55,502 bases of DNA from JBDLIL01 sp039714855. GTDB taxonomy: Bacteria; Patescibacteriota; Microgenomatia; UBA1400; PJMF01. Of the stretch, positions 48,887 through 55,502 are shown one piece after another; the first letter of the stretch is position 1, and each line of letters begins with the position of its first letter. The translations under genes were made by a program, and so were the position numbers. The stretch covers positions 1-55,502 of the forward strand of contig JBDLIL010000001.1 of assembly GCA_039714855.1 (NCBI GenBank). The letters are read 5' to 3'. The notes below the pieces were generated by a model. The model was not told the origin of the DNA. It worked only from the letters and a program-made list of their open reading frames with translations, and ran no database searches.

Positions 48887-49567
48887 CTAATTAATTACCT
48901 TATATCTTAATAAAAGGTAGTTGGTATCAAAAGTCTTAATCGAGATTAAGTTCAAAGGTCTGGCAGTAAATAAATCAGACTTTATTAGCATAGGGGTACC
49001 ATTATTGCTGACTAATAACGGATAAAAAACCACGGTTAAAAAATCTACCAAACCAAACTCAATCCAGCGACTATTAAACAAACCAGATGACTGAATTGTT
49101 AATTTTTTGACCTTATATTTTTTCCACAGCATCTCTGCCAAATGATTGATATCTATTTTTTTCTTATATCTTAGAAAATGACAATTAGAAGGATAAGATT
49201 TGCTAGAAAATTTATTTTTTTCCGTAGTAACTATAATTAACTTGGTCACAGATAAAGCTAAGTTCTTAATTCCTTTTAGACTAAGCTTATTATCTTCATC
49301 AAGCACTATCAATCTCACATCTTCTTTTTTGGGAACAAAAGTAGTGTTCTCAATACCAATTCTGATAACGGTCGCTACCGATACTAAGTTGAAAACGTCT
49401 GAAGTATGGGGAGAAAAATCAAAAAACTGCTGAATAACCCCTCTAATATTCTTTGAATGCTTCCAGCTTTTATTGGAATCGAGATCATCAGAATCCCTGC
49501 CAACCAAACAACCATCCACAGAAGAAGCCACAATTAAAGTCGTTTCTGGTTTTTGTAAATTATCCAC
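48887..49567 (-). CDS. RibD_C/dihydrofolate-reductase-like protein
   Basis: The 226-residue protein begins TTLIVASSVDGCLVGRDSDDL, the start of a RibD C-terminal domain (usually xxMSLDGxIA), then VFNLVSVATVIRIGIENT, VRLIVLDEDNKLSLKG, KKLTIQSSGLFNSRWIEFGLVDFLTVVFYPLLVSNNG, where a Gly-rich GGxxLxxxLL..GLVDE is typical. The GG is replaced by SS. RibD_C enzymes reduce a ribosylamino-pyrimidine with NADPH. It may be a divergent reductase. The start is GTG at 49567, seven bases after an extended -10 TGATACAAT. Confidence 0.65.
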   Translation of the reverse strand: MDNLQKPETTLIVASSVDGCLVGRDSDDLDSNKSWKHSKNIRGVIQQFFDFSPHTSDVFNLVSVATVIRIGIENTTFVPKKEDVRLIVLDEDNKLSLKGIKNLALSVTKLIIVTTEKNKFSSKSYPSNCHFLRYKKKIDINHLAEMLWKKYKVKKLTIQSSGLFNSRWIEFGLVDFLTVVFYPLLVSNNGTPMLIKSDLFTARPLNLISIKTFDTNYLLLRYKVIN

Positions 49568-49574
49568 AAAAATA

Positions 49575-49583
49575 ATTGTATCA
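49575..49583 (-). promoter_or_regulatory. Extended -10 promoter with GTG leaderless start
   Basis: The minus strand reads TGATACAAT, seven bases before the GTG at 49567. Confidence 0.5.
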
Positions 49584-49602
49584 TCTTTAAGATGAGAAAT
49601 TA

Positions 49603-49779
49603 TTAAGCAGACTTATCTGACTTGTCTTTTTTTTGAGATTTATCCTCAAAGCTTTTTTTGAATTCTTTTTTTGAGTCGACTAAGCCTTTGGCGAACTCGG
49701 GTAATTTCTTAGCTCCAAAAAGCATCAAAATTACCAAAGCAATGACAACGATCTCAAAAGTGCCGATGTTCTGAAGCAT
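49603..49779 (-). CDS. tatA: TatA-family protein, copy 3
   Basis: A 58-residue protein: MLQNIGTFEIVVIALVILML, FGAKKLPEFAKGLVDSKKEF and a tail rich in Lys, Ser and Asp (KDKSDKSA). The helix has the usual Glu and FGxKKLPE hinge. AAAGGAGAA precedes the ATG. It lies between the PrsW-like gene and the RibD_C-like gene. Confidence 0.9.
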   Translation of the reverse strand: MLQNIGTFEIVVIALVILMLFGAKKLPEFAKGLVDSKKEFKKSFEDKSQKKDKSDKSA

Positions 49780-49843
49780 GGTTCTCCTTTCAAATAATTA
49801 CTAACATAATATAGTTAGTTGTGTTTAATGTCCAGCAGAATCA

Positions 49844-50254
49844 CTAAAAGAACACTGCTATTTTAGTGTTGTATAAATAGTGAATCACTATGGCAAATAA
49901 TAGGGCAAATAAAGTTCGCCCTTTTCCAGATTTAACTCCAAAATAAATTATAATCGAGGTAGTTAAATGCAGCAAACTAGTTAAAATAAGCCGTGAAAAA
50001 AGATTATCAATATTCCACAATAAAAAAAAGTTCATCAAATAAAGAATACTCTCAGAAGTAGAAAAAATTGCAGCAGCCAATATCAGGTAAATAAAATAAT
50101 TCTTTTTATTTTGATTTTCAGCTCTAACTAAAAATACTACCACTATCAACTTAAATAATTCTTCAAAAATATGTGGCCATGGTAAAAACTGTTCTAAAGG
50201 TAACAAAAAAAAAGGTCCGAAGAGAGAGAAGATTAAAACTAATACAATTATCAT
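49844..50254 (-). CDS. PrsW-like intramembrane protease
   Basis: The 136-residue protein has about four helices and the motifs of the PrsW glutamic-type family: FEELFKLIVVVF (EExxK), AAIFSTSESILYL (FxxxE) and HYLYNTK with a His near the C-terminus. It is shorter than the typical 220-residue PrsW. Members of the family cut anti-sigma factors or related membrane proteins. It starts six bases after the 856-residue protein without a ribosome binding site, so it is probably co-translated, and that protein could be its substrate. Confidence 0.65.
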   Translation of the reverse strand: MIIVLVLIFSLFGPFFLLPLEQFLPWPHIFEELFKLIVVVFLVRAENQNKKNYFIYLILAAAIFSTSESILYLMNFFLLWNIDNLFSRLILTSLLHLTTSIIIYFGVKSGKGRTLFALLFAIVIHYLYNTKIAVFF

Positions 50255-50260
50255 AAATTT

Positions 50261-52831
50261 TTAATCAAAACTATCTCCTAAAATTTGCTCTGTTTCTTTT
50301 TCTTCGATGATAATTTCTGAAACTTTTCTAGATTCACCAGAAGCCTCTAGTTCTAGAATAACGTCAGGAGCATCTTGCAGTAAAGTATTTTTTTCCAATT
50401 CTAATGAACTAATAGGACTAATCAGCTCAGCATTTCTCCTAGAGCTTAAAATTAGATAAATAAGCAAAACAGAAAACAAAGAAAACACTAGCCCTAACAG
50501 CAAACCCAAACTCACCTTAAAGTTAAGAACTTTTTTTCCACGACTGAGCAACTTATTAACATTTCCGTCATGCTTCTTTTCAGTTTTATCTTTATCCTGA
50601 TTTTTTGCAACTTTTTTCTCATCTTTATCCTTATTTAATTTCAGTAGAGATACTTTTTGTTCGGTATTAGAACTAACTAGGCGCATATATATGGCCAAAA
50701 ATACAAATCCAGCTATCAAAATAACAATTAGCCCCCAAACTGCCAAAGTTTGTACCCCACCCACAAAACCAAAAACAGTGCCAATAGAACCAGCAGAAGC
50801 CACCAAAGTTTTCAAATCAGACAACTTAGATTTAGCTGCATCTAATTCAACCATAGCCTGCCTGTGAGCTCTAATTTTTGTTTCAGGAGTATGACTATTG
50901 CGTTGAAGAATTTTAATCTTGTCTAAATTTACATCAATATCAGCTTTAATGGTAGAACCCTGAGCGAAATAAGAAGTACCCTTAAGAGGCTCAAATAAGG
51001 TATCTGCCTGTTTTCGTAAAGAAGAAATCTCGTCATCGGGAATCACCCAAATGTCTTCTACTTCAACAGAAAAAGTTTTTGTTTCACTTTTATCAAGATC
51101 AATTTCTCCAAGAACATAAAATGAGTCTTTTTCAGCGTCATATGCCACAGACAAACCTTTATCAAATTTAATAATATTACTTTCTTCAACCTCATAGGGC
51201 AAATAGTATTTAATTGGAACCGTCTGGCTAATAGTACTGGAAGGGTTGCTTACCAGCGAACGAAAAACAATACTGCCATGTTCCAGCCAAATCATGTCAA
51301 CAGTTTCATCGGCATCTTGAGCCAGAAGTCTCAAATTGGTCTCAATTAACCCCGCCAGTGCGAGAGCTAGGTTTTCTCGGTGCTTATCACCTTTAGATTT
51401 AAGTGTCAGAATCTGTTCTGCTTGAGGAACCTGATTAATTAGTAAGACATTTTTCTGTATTTGAGTTAGTCTTTGGTCAATCTCTTTGGGCTCATAAGAC
51501 TCCCACCAAGCAAATAAATCATCAATTTCTTGAGAGTAACGTATCATATCTTGATTAGCCTGCTCCAGCCATTTGATAAAACCAAAAAGAGTCTCTTGAT
51601 CAAGATTATCTTCGTCTTGGCCAATGGCATCTCCAAGCTTGTCAAGGTGACCATCCACCAAGGTCAAATATTGCCTGGAAACCGCTGTTTTACCGCTGTT
51701 TTTTATTTCCCGACTCATATTACTTGTATTAGCTAGTGTCGAGGCTGCTTGGTCAGACAAATGAGAAATAACGTCATTATTCCAACTTTTAGCCAACCAG
51801 GAAATTTTAGAAACTATGTTTTTTTCTTCGTTTTCTTCACTATCGACAGTGGTTGCTCCTAGAATTCTTGAGGTGCTGCTTAACTCACTCAGAGCAAGTT
51901 GTGAAGAAACTTCATCCCAATCAATGACAACTGTTCTGACTTGTTGTTTTAAATTTTTGGTATCGAGCGAAAGACTCTCGGCAATATCTCTAGTTTTCTT
52001 AACTTTACTCTGAAAATCCGACTGAGTATCTGGTTTTTCTTCAATAAAAGTCTCAATAATTGGTTTATTAACTAATTGTTCCAATAAGGTTCTGTTAACT
52101 GCTATTTCATCGGAAAGATCTTCTGTTTGGGCAACAAGCGTATCAGTCTGATTAACAAGTGTAGTAGTGTTGTTAGCTAAAGTAGTAGTTGATGAATCGT
52201 TAGTTAATTCCCTATCAGAATGTCCCCAAATACTAGAAACCAAAGAACTAACACTATTTACAGAGCGAGAAGAATAACCCCAAATATCAGTTATTAAAGT
52301 ACCAAAACTACTCAAACTCCTATCTGGATAATCCCAAACATCGCTAGCTGTTAATGCGGCGGAATTCTGCAAATTTTCTCCAAAAGTATCAGTAGTAGCA
52401 TGGTCCGTTCTAGTAGCATCCCAAACAGCATCTTCTACTTGATCAGAAGTCAAAGTTGATAATGCATTGCCAATAACAAAACTTTTATCAATGCATAAGT
52501 ATTCAGTATCAATCGTGCAACACATTTGACTACGATATAAACCTTCAGTCTGAGAAGCTGTCGTAACTCCTATCGAATACCAGCCATCACTTTGAGAATC
52601 CATGACCACATCATCCAAATACAGACCGTCACTGGGATTCCTGCTAGTCAGAGTACAACTAGCCGTAGCAATCGGGGTGTATTCATCATCGTACAAAAAC
52701 TCACCAATTAAACAAGGATCTGATGGAGGACAAAGCCTATAATCCGTAGGACCAGCTCGAACTGGTTTTGCCAATATCAAAACAAATGAAGATAAAAACA
52801 AAAATAAAATAGCTACTCTTTTAATCAGCAT
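50261..52831 (-). CDS. Large secreted membrane protein with phage-like VWD repeats and coiled coil
   Basis: The 856-residue protein has a Sec signal peptide (1-26), a Cys-containing N-terminal beta domain (about 27-120), then four related units: VEDAVWDATRTDH, ASDVWDYPDRSLS, ITDIWGYSSRSVN and VSSIWGHSDRELT (about 130-210), similar to modules of phage tail proteins. A long helical region (about 215-520), a beta domain (IKYYLPYEVEES ... VEVEDIWVIPDDE) and two transmembrane helices (about 675-697 and 745-770) around a Lys-rich cytoplasmic loop follow. The exterior tail is acidic. It may be an anchor for a surface structure. No known family was recognised. Confidence 0.7.
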   Translation of the reverse strand: MLIKRVAILFLFLSSFVLILAKPVRAGPTDYRLCPPSDPCLIGEFLYDDEYTPIATASCTLTSRNPSDGLYLDDVVMDSQSDGWYSIGVTTASQTEGLYRSQMCCTIDTEYLCIDKSFVIGNALSTLTSDQVEDAVWDATRTDHATTDTFGENLQNSAALTASDVWDYPDRSLSSFGTLITDIWGYSSRSVNSVSSLVSSIWGHSDRELTNDSSTTTLANNTTTLVNQTDTLVAQTEDLSDEIAVNRTLLEQLVNKPIIETFIEEKPDTQSDFQSKVKKTRDIAESLSLDTKNLKQQVRTVVIDWDEVSSQLALSELSSTSRILGATTVDSEENEEKNIVSKISWLAKSWNNDVISHLSDQAASTLANTSNMSREIKNSGKTAVSRQYLTLVDGHLDKLGDAIGQDEDNLDQETLFGFIKWLEQANQDMIRYSQEIDDLFAWWESYEPKEIDQRLTQIQKNVLLINQVPQAEQILTLKSKGDKHRENLALALAGLIETNLRLLAQDADETVDMIWLEHGSIVFRSLVSNPSSTISQTVPIKYYLPYEVEESNIIKFDKGLSVAYDAEKDSFYVLGEIDLDKSETKTFSVEVEDIWVIPDDEISSLRKQADTLFEPLKGTSYFAQGSTIKADIDVNLDKIKILQRNSHTPETKIRAHRQAMVELDAAKSKLSDLKTLVASAGSIGTVFGFVGGVQTLAVWGLIVILIAGFVFLAIYMRLVSSNTEQKVSLLKLNKDKDEKKVAKNQDKDKTEKKHDGNVNKLLSRGKKVLNFKVSLGLLLGLVFSLFSVLLIYLILSSRRNAELISPISSLELEKNTLLQDAPDVILELEASGESRKVSEIIIEEKETEQILGDSFD

Positions 52832-52881
52832 GACGATGGTTGTTTATAATTGCCTCCTTTCATGATATCCCAACTAGAAAT

Positions 52882-52920
52882 AAAAAAAAACTGACCAATC
52901 TATATAATCGGTCAGTTTTT
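52882..52920 (-). terminator. Terminator after the tatA-tatC-tatA unit
   Basis: AACTGACC pairs with GGTCAGTT around a 13-base loop; on the minus strand a run of nine T follows. It separates the tat genes at 52.9-54.0 kb from the 856-residue gene. Confidence 0.85.
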
Positions 52921-52933
52921 ATATCAAACTATG

Positions 52934-53077
52934 CTACTTATCTTGCTTTTTAAATTCACGAATAGCATCAGCTAAACCACGAATAAACTCAGGAATCTTT
53001 TTGCCTCCAAAAAGAAGCAAGATTACCAAAGCCACTACTACTACTTCTGTAGTGCCAGCATTTCGAATTATCGACAT
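52934..53077 (-). CDS. tatA: TatA-family protein, copy 4
   Basis: A 47-residue protein: MSIIRNAGTTEVVVVALVIL, then FGGKKIPEFIRGLADAIREF and KKQDK. It is very short but has the whole TatA membrane helix with Glu, the hinge and a short amphipathic helix. AAGGAAG precedes the ATG. It lies 28 bases after tatC and just before a strong terminator. Confidence 0.9.
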   Translation of the reverse strand: MSIIRNAGTTEVVVVALVILLLFGGKKIPEFIRGLADAIREFKKQDK

Positions 53078-53105
53078 ATTCTTCCTTTTTATTACTAACT
53101 TTCAA

Positions 53106-53843
53106 TTACTTATTCAATAATAGCGCAATCTCAAAAAGAAATAAAGGGATCACCGCTAGTAGAGCCAAAGAAATAATATCCGTAGGAGGTAAAATAGCCG
53201 CGAACAACACCAAGAATGCATATACATACCTGCGTTTAGCAACAACATCTTTGTGTTTAACCAGCTGCAAACGCAATGCGACAGTTAATACTACTGGCAG
53301 CTGAAAAATAAATCCCAATGAAATTCCTGTAACAAGAATTTGTGCCAAAAAACCACTTAAATCCCAGATATTACCTATAGCAAAATCGCTTGAAGTTTGA
53401 GAAAAAATATTTATTACATACTGAATTACCCAAATACCAAAGCCAAAACCAAAAATAAAAAGAAGTACGCTGACGGGCAACATTTTAACAATCATTTTAT
53501 ATTCTTTAGGTTGCAATGCCGGCTTAATAAATTTGAGTACAAAATAGATGGCTATTGGAGTAGTCGCAATAATACCTATTGCCATCCCTGTCCGAATAGA
53601 CAAATCAATAAATTGGTACGGAGAAGTGAGAACCAAGTTGATATCATCTAGCTCAAATAAATTGATGAGCAAAGAAAGAATTTTCTTATAGTAAATAAAT
53701 CCCAAAGCAAAGGCCACAAAAAAAACGACTAACACCTTGGTAGACTCTTTTTTTATCTCTTCAAAGTAAGGCAAATATTCTGCCACTAAACTGGAATCAT
53801 CACCTGGACTCAAACCTTCACTCGGAGTTTTCTTGCTAAACAT
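53106..53843 (-). CDS. tatC: Sec-independent translocase TatC
   Basis: TatC is the receptor for twin-arginine signals. The 245-residue protein has six membrane helices. Signature segments are TSPYQFIDLSIRTGMAIG, FGFGFGIWVIQYVINIF, VTGISLGFIFQLPVVLTVALRL, AKRRYVYAFLVLFAAILPPTDIISLALLAVIPLFLFEIALL. The N-terminus has YLPYFEEIKKES, the counterpart of HLxELRxR. It lies between two tatA-type genes and is the only tatC in the window. Confidence 0.95.
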   Translation of the reverse strand: MFSKKTPSEGLSPGDDSSLVAEYLPYFEEIKKESTKVLVVFFVAFALGFIYYKKILSLLINLFELDDINLVLTSPYQFIDLSIRTGMAIGIIATTPIAIYFVLKFIKPALQPKEYKMIVKMLPVSVLLFIFGFGFGIWVIQYVINIFSQTSSDFAIGNIWDLSGFLAQILVTGISLGFIFQLPVVLTVALRLQLVKHKDVVAKRRYVYAFLVLFAAILPPTDIISLALLAVIPLFLFEIALLLNK

Positions 53844-53861
53844 CGCTACAAAATCTCCAAA

Positions 53862-54044
53862 TTAATTATTGGATTTATCACCCTTAGAGCTTCCCTCATT
53901 GTCCTCTCCCTTCAAGCCCTTGGTAAACTCCTTACTTGCCTCTGAAAGTCCTCTCGTTAGCTCTGGAAGTTTTTTACCACCAAAAAGCAACACCATAACT
54001 AAAGCAATAATAATAAGCTCAGTGGTACCGATATTTCTTAGCAT
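53862..54044 (-). CDS. tatA: TatA-family protein, copy 5
   Basis: A 60-residue protein: MLRNIGTTELIIIALVMVLL, FGGKKLPELTRGLSEASKEF and an acidic/Ser-rich tail. It is the first gene of the tatA-tatC-tatA unit and is the copy most like a standard TatA. GGGAGGT precedes the ATG. Confidence 0.92.
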   Translation of the reverse strand: MLRNIGTTELIIIALVMVLLFGGKKLPELTRGLSEASKEFTKGLKGEDNEGSSKGDKSNN

Positions 54045-54158
54045 TTCTAAACCTCCCTTTATTTATGTGCACTCAAATAATATCTGTGACTCAAATTTAG
54101 TGCAACTGTTAGTTTTAAGCTAGTTGGCTTTTTAAAAAAGTAACAACAATTTTTATAG

Positions 54159-54164
54159 TACAAT
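54159..54164 (+). promoter_or_regulatory. -10 element with GTG leaderless start
   Basis: TACAAT lies six bases before the GTG at 54171, in the divergent region with the tat unit. Confidence 0.45.
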
Positions 54165-54170
54165 TAAGTA

Positions 54171-55502
54171 GTGACCAAAATCCTTTCAAAGTTACAAATC
54201 TCTAAATCTTTTTTAATCTTCTTGTTGCTAGGGATATTTTCCAGGTTTTATAATTTAACAAATCGGCTCTATTTTGTTTGGGATAACGGCAGAGATGCTT
54301 GGGCTATAGACAAAATCGTTCACGGCGACCTGGCTTTAATTGGTCACACTAGCGGCATTGCAGGATTCTTTTTGGGACCAGCCTGGTTTTATTTAGGCAG
54401 CATCGGTCACATTTTAGGAAAAGGAAATCCTTGGGTAATTTCGTATTGGTATATCTTAGTTACTGCTAGCTCTATTCCTATCTTTTGGCTTTTGAGCTCT
54501 TCCCTTTTTAGGGACAAATCATGGCAGCTGCTATCTAGCTATTTATTACTCTTGATACCTGCCAGCATTCACTGGAGCAGCTTTGTTTGGAATCCTATGA
54601 TTACTATTCCACTCATGGCAGGAACTTATTATTGCCTCCTAAAAGCTAGAAAGTCTAGAGTATTTTTAGTGACTAGTTTTTTCTTAATTGCCTTGGCCCT
54701 GCAATTTGAATTCGCCTATGCTGTATTCTTTATTCCTCCTTTATTTTTATTAATTCCTTGGATCAGAAAAAAAATTAATTTAAAAGATCTTTTATATTCT
54801 GCTATTGCGGTGAGCGCTACTTTAGCTCCCCAAATTTTATTTGAATTGCGAAATAAATTTATTATGACAAAATCACTGATAGCAGCTCTGACTGACAAAA
54901 GTAAATCGCTGTCATGGATAGATCTGTGGCAAAGCAGACCAGAAGCTTTATTTACCACTACTCAAAATCAAATATTCGGCAACTCTGTAATAGCAAAGCT
55001 CAGCATGATGCTTGTTTTAATAATTTTGGGAATAGGAGTGTTTTTATTATTAAGTAAAAAAATTAACAAAAAAAATTCTTATAAATGGCAAATTTCTTTT
55101 ATCCTAACTTTAATTCCTTATTTTTTCTTTATGCTATGGCGCGGAAACAATGGCAACTTCTTTGATTATTACTTAACTCCACACTTTGTTTTTGTTTTGC
55201 CCACGCTTTTGCTAATAATCCAATATATTGTTAAAGAAAAAATATTATCTTTTAAAAAAGTTAACTTTGGGCTGGCAATCCTGGGATTTTTACTAATCAC
55301 TGCTAACCTGGCTAGCATTAAACACATAAAAGATACTATTCTCTTTGTTGACAACCAAGCTGGCATGAAAACCATGAGCATCGCCATAGCTCAACTTTAC
55401 AATTGGCAAGATCAAGACGGTATAAATCAAGGAGTTTTTAGAATTTTCACCCCAAATAGAGAAACAGAGCATTATGATTACTTAATCCACTGGCAAGCTA
55501 AA
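54171..55502 (+). CDS. GT-C type membrane glycosyltransferase, 5' part
   Basis: The frame is open from GTG 54171 to the right edge, giving 444 residues of a longer protein. It has an N-terminal helix (KSFLIFLLLGIFSRFYNL), then the first extracellular loop with YFVWDNGRDAWAIDKIVHGD, where the Asp and the RDA motif recall the PMT/ArnT (GT39/GT83) catalytic loop. About ten membrane helices follow. Such enzymes move a sugar from a lipid carrier to a protein or glycan outside the membrane. The start is set by a -10 six bases upstream. The C-terminal part is outside the window. Confidence 0.8.
   Translation, partial: MTKILSKLQISKSFLIFLLLGIFSRFYNLTNRLYFVWDNGRDAWAIDKIVHGDLALIGHTSGIAGFFLGPAWFYLGSIGHILGKGNPWVISYWYILVTASSIPIFWLLSSSLFRDKSWQLLSSYLLLLIPASIHWSSFVWNPMITIPLMAGTYYCLLKARKSRVFLVTSFFLIALALQFEFAYAVFFIPPLFLLIPWIRKKINLKDLLYSAIAVSATLAPQILFELRNKFIMTKSLIAALTDKSKSLSWIDLWQSRPEALFTTTQNQIFGNSVIAKLSMMLVLIILGIGVFLLLSKKINKKNSYKWQISFILTLIPYFFFMLWRGNNGNFFDYYLTPHFVFVLPTLLLIIQYIVKEKILSFKKVNFGLAILGFLLITANLASIKHIKDTILFVDNQAGMKTMSIAIAQLYNWQDQDGINQGVFRIFTPNRETEHYDYLIHWQAK

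Noticed and set aside
1..55502. UGA recoded as glycine, as in SR1/Gracilibacteria
   Set aside because: alaS, prmC, yqeY and the small operon gene at 28165 end in UGA at the normal end of the protein, and no conserved gene needs read-through.
1..55502. tRNA or rRNA genes
   Set aside because: No GGTTCRANTCC-like T-loop with a matching acceptor stem and no rRNA segment was noticed in the few intergenic spaces; a covariance search was not possible.

Overview
The window is a gene-dense, AT-rich stretch of bacterial chromosome that most resembles a member of the Candidate Phyla Radiation (Patescibacteria), perhaps a Microgenomates- or Katanobacteria-like lineage. The placement is an inference. It rests on a shortened AlaRS without its C-terminal domain, a PilM-like/baseplate-J membrane fusion beside a sortase, LemA/TPM, RodZ-like and LytR_C proteins, and short genes packed in long operons. 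UGA acts as a stop (alaS, prmC, yqeY), so the SR1/Gracilibacteria code is not used. No tRNA, rRNA, CRISPR array or transposase was seen.

Layout. 1-4.3 kb: end of murD, a coiled-coil protein, a sortase and a baseplate-J-like membrane protein. 4.3-8.1 kb: alaS, two small envelope proteins, a RodZ-like protein and yqeY. 8.1-14 kb: lemA, a TPM protein, a DsbA-like protein that looks circularly permuted, prmC, an RRM protein, a candidate L10 leader with rplJ-rplL, and a Nudix hydrolase. 14-25 kb: DUF1295, CobW, a polysaccharide deacetylase, a Fic/Doc-like protein, a thioredoxin-CcdA fusion, a histidine phosphatase, a repeat-flanked DUF559 nuclease, a HAD hydrolase, a dehydrogenase-like protein, an MFS transporter, typA and sod.

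25-36.9 kb: an accessory surface region. A polytopic protein has an internal twin-arginine signal and a C-terminal domain that looks like a phage structural module. A tightly coupled six-gene operon follows (Cys-rich metal-binding protein, two large phage-tail-like proteins, a glycosyltransferase, two small coiled-coil proteins), then a large secreted Fn3/Ig/thioredoxin-like protein. 36.9-47.6 kb: a sensory island with two hybrid-free histidine kinases, three single-domain response regulators, a Cache receptor ending where HAMP should start, a PAS protein, a LytR_C protein, and in the middle a coupled pair (possible GNAT/autoinducer-synthase-like protein plus ThiF/E1-like protein). 47.6-54 kb: a Tat locus with one tatC and five tatA-type genes interleaved with a phage-like protein, a RibD_C-like protein, a PrsW-like protease and a large secreted coiled-coil protein. 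The window ends inside a GT-C glycosyltransferase.

Two themes run through the window. First, short GC-richer palindromic repeats lie between genes and also inside conserved genes in frame (murD, alaS twice, prmC twice, the end of yqeY); one family brackets the DUF559 gene as direct repeats starting at stop codons. Second, many first-in-operon genes have a -10 hexamer 6-8 bases before the start codon and no Shine-Dalgarno sequence, which suggests leaderless transcripts, while internal genes often carry clear AGGAGG-type sites. My best candidate for a new system is the set of phage-structural-like proteins with a Tat-signal anchor and a multi-TatA locus; the acyltransferase/E1-like pair among the sensors is the second. 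All functions are from reading translations by eye; no database search was run.
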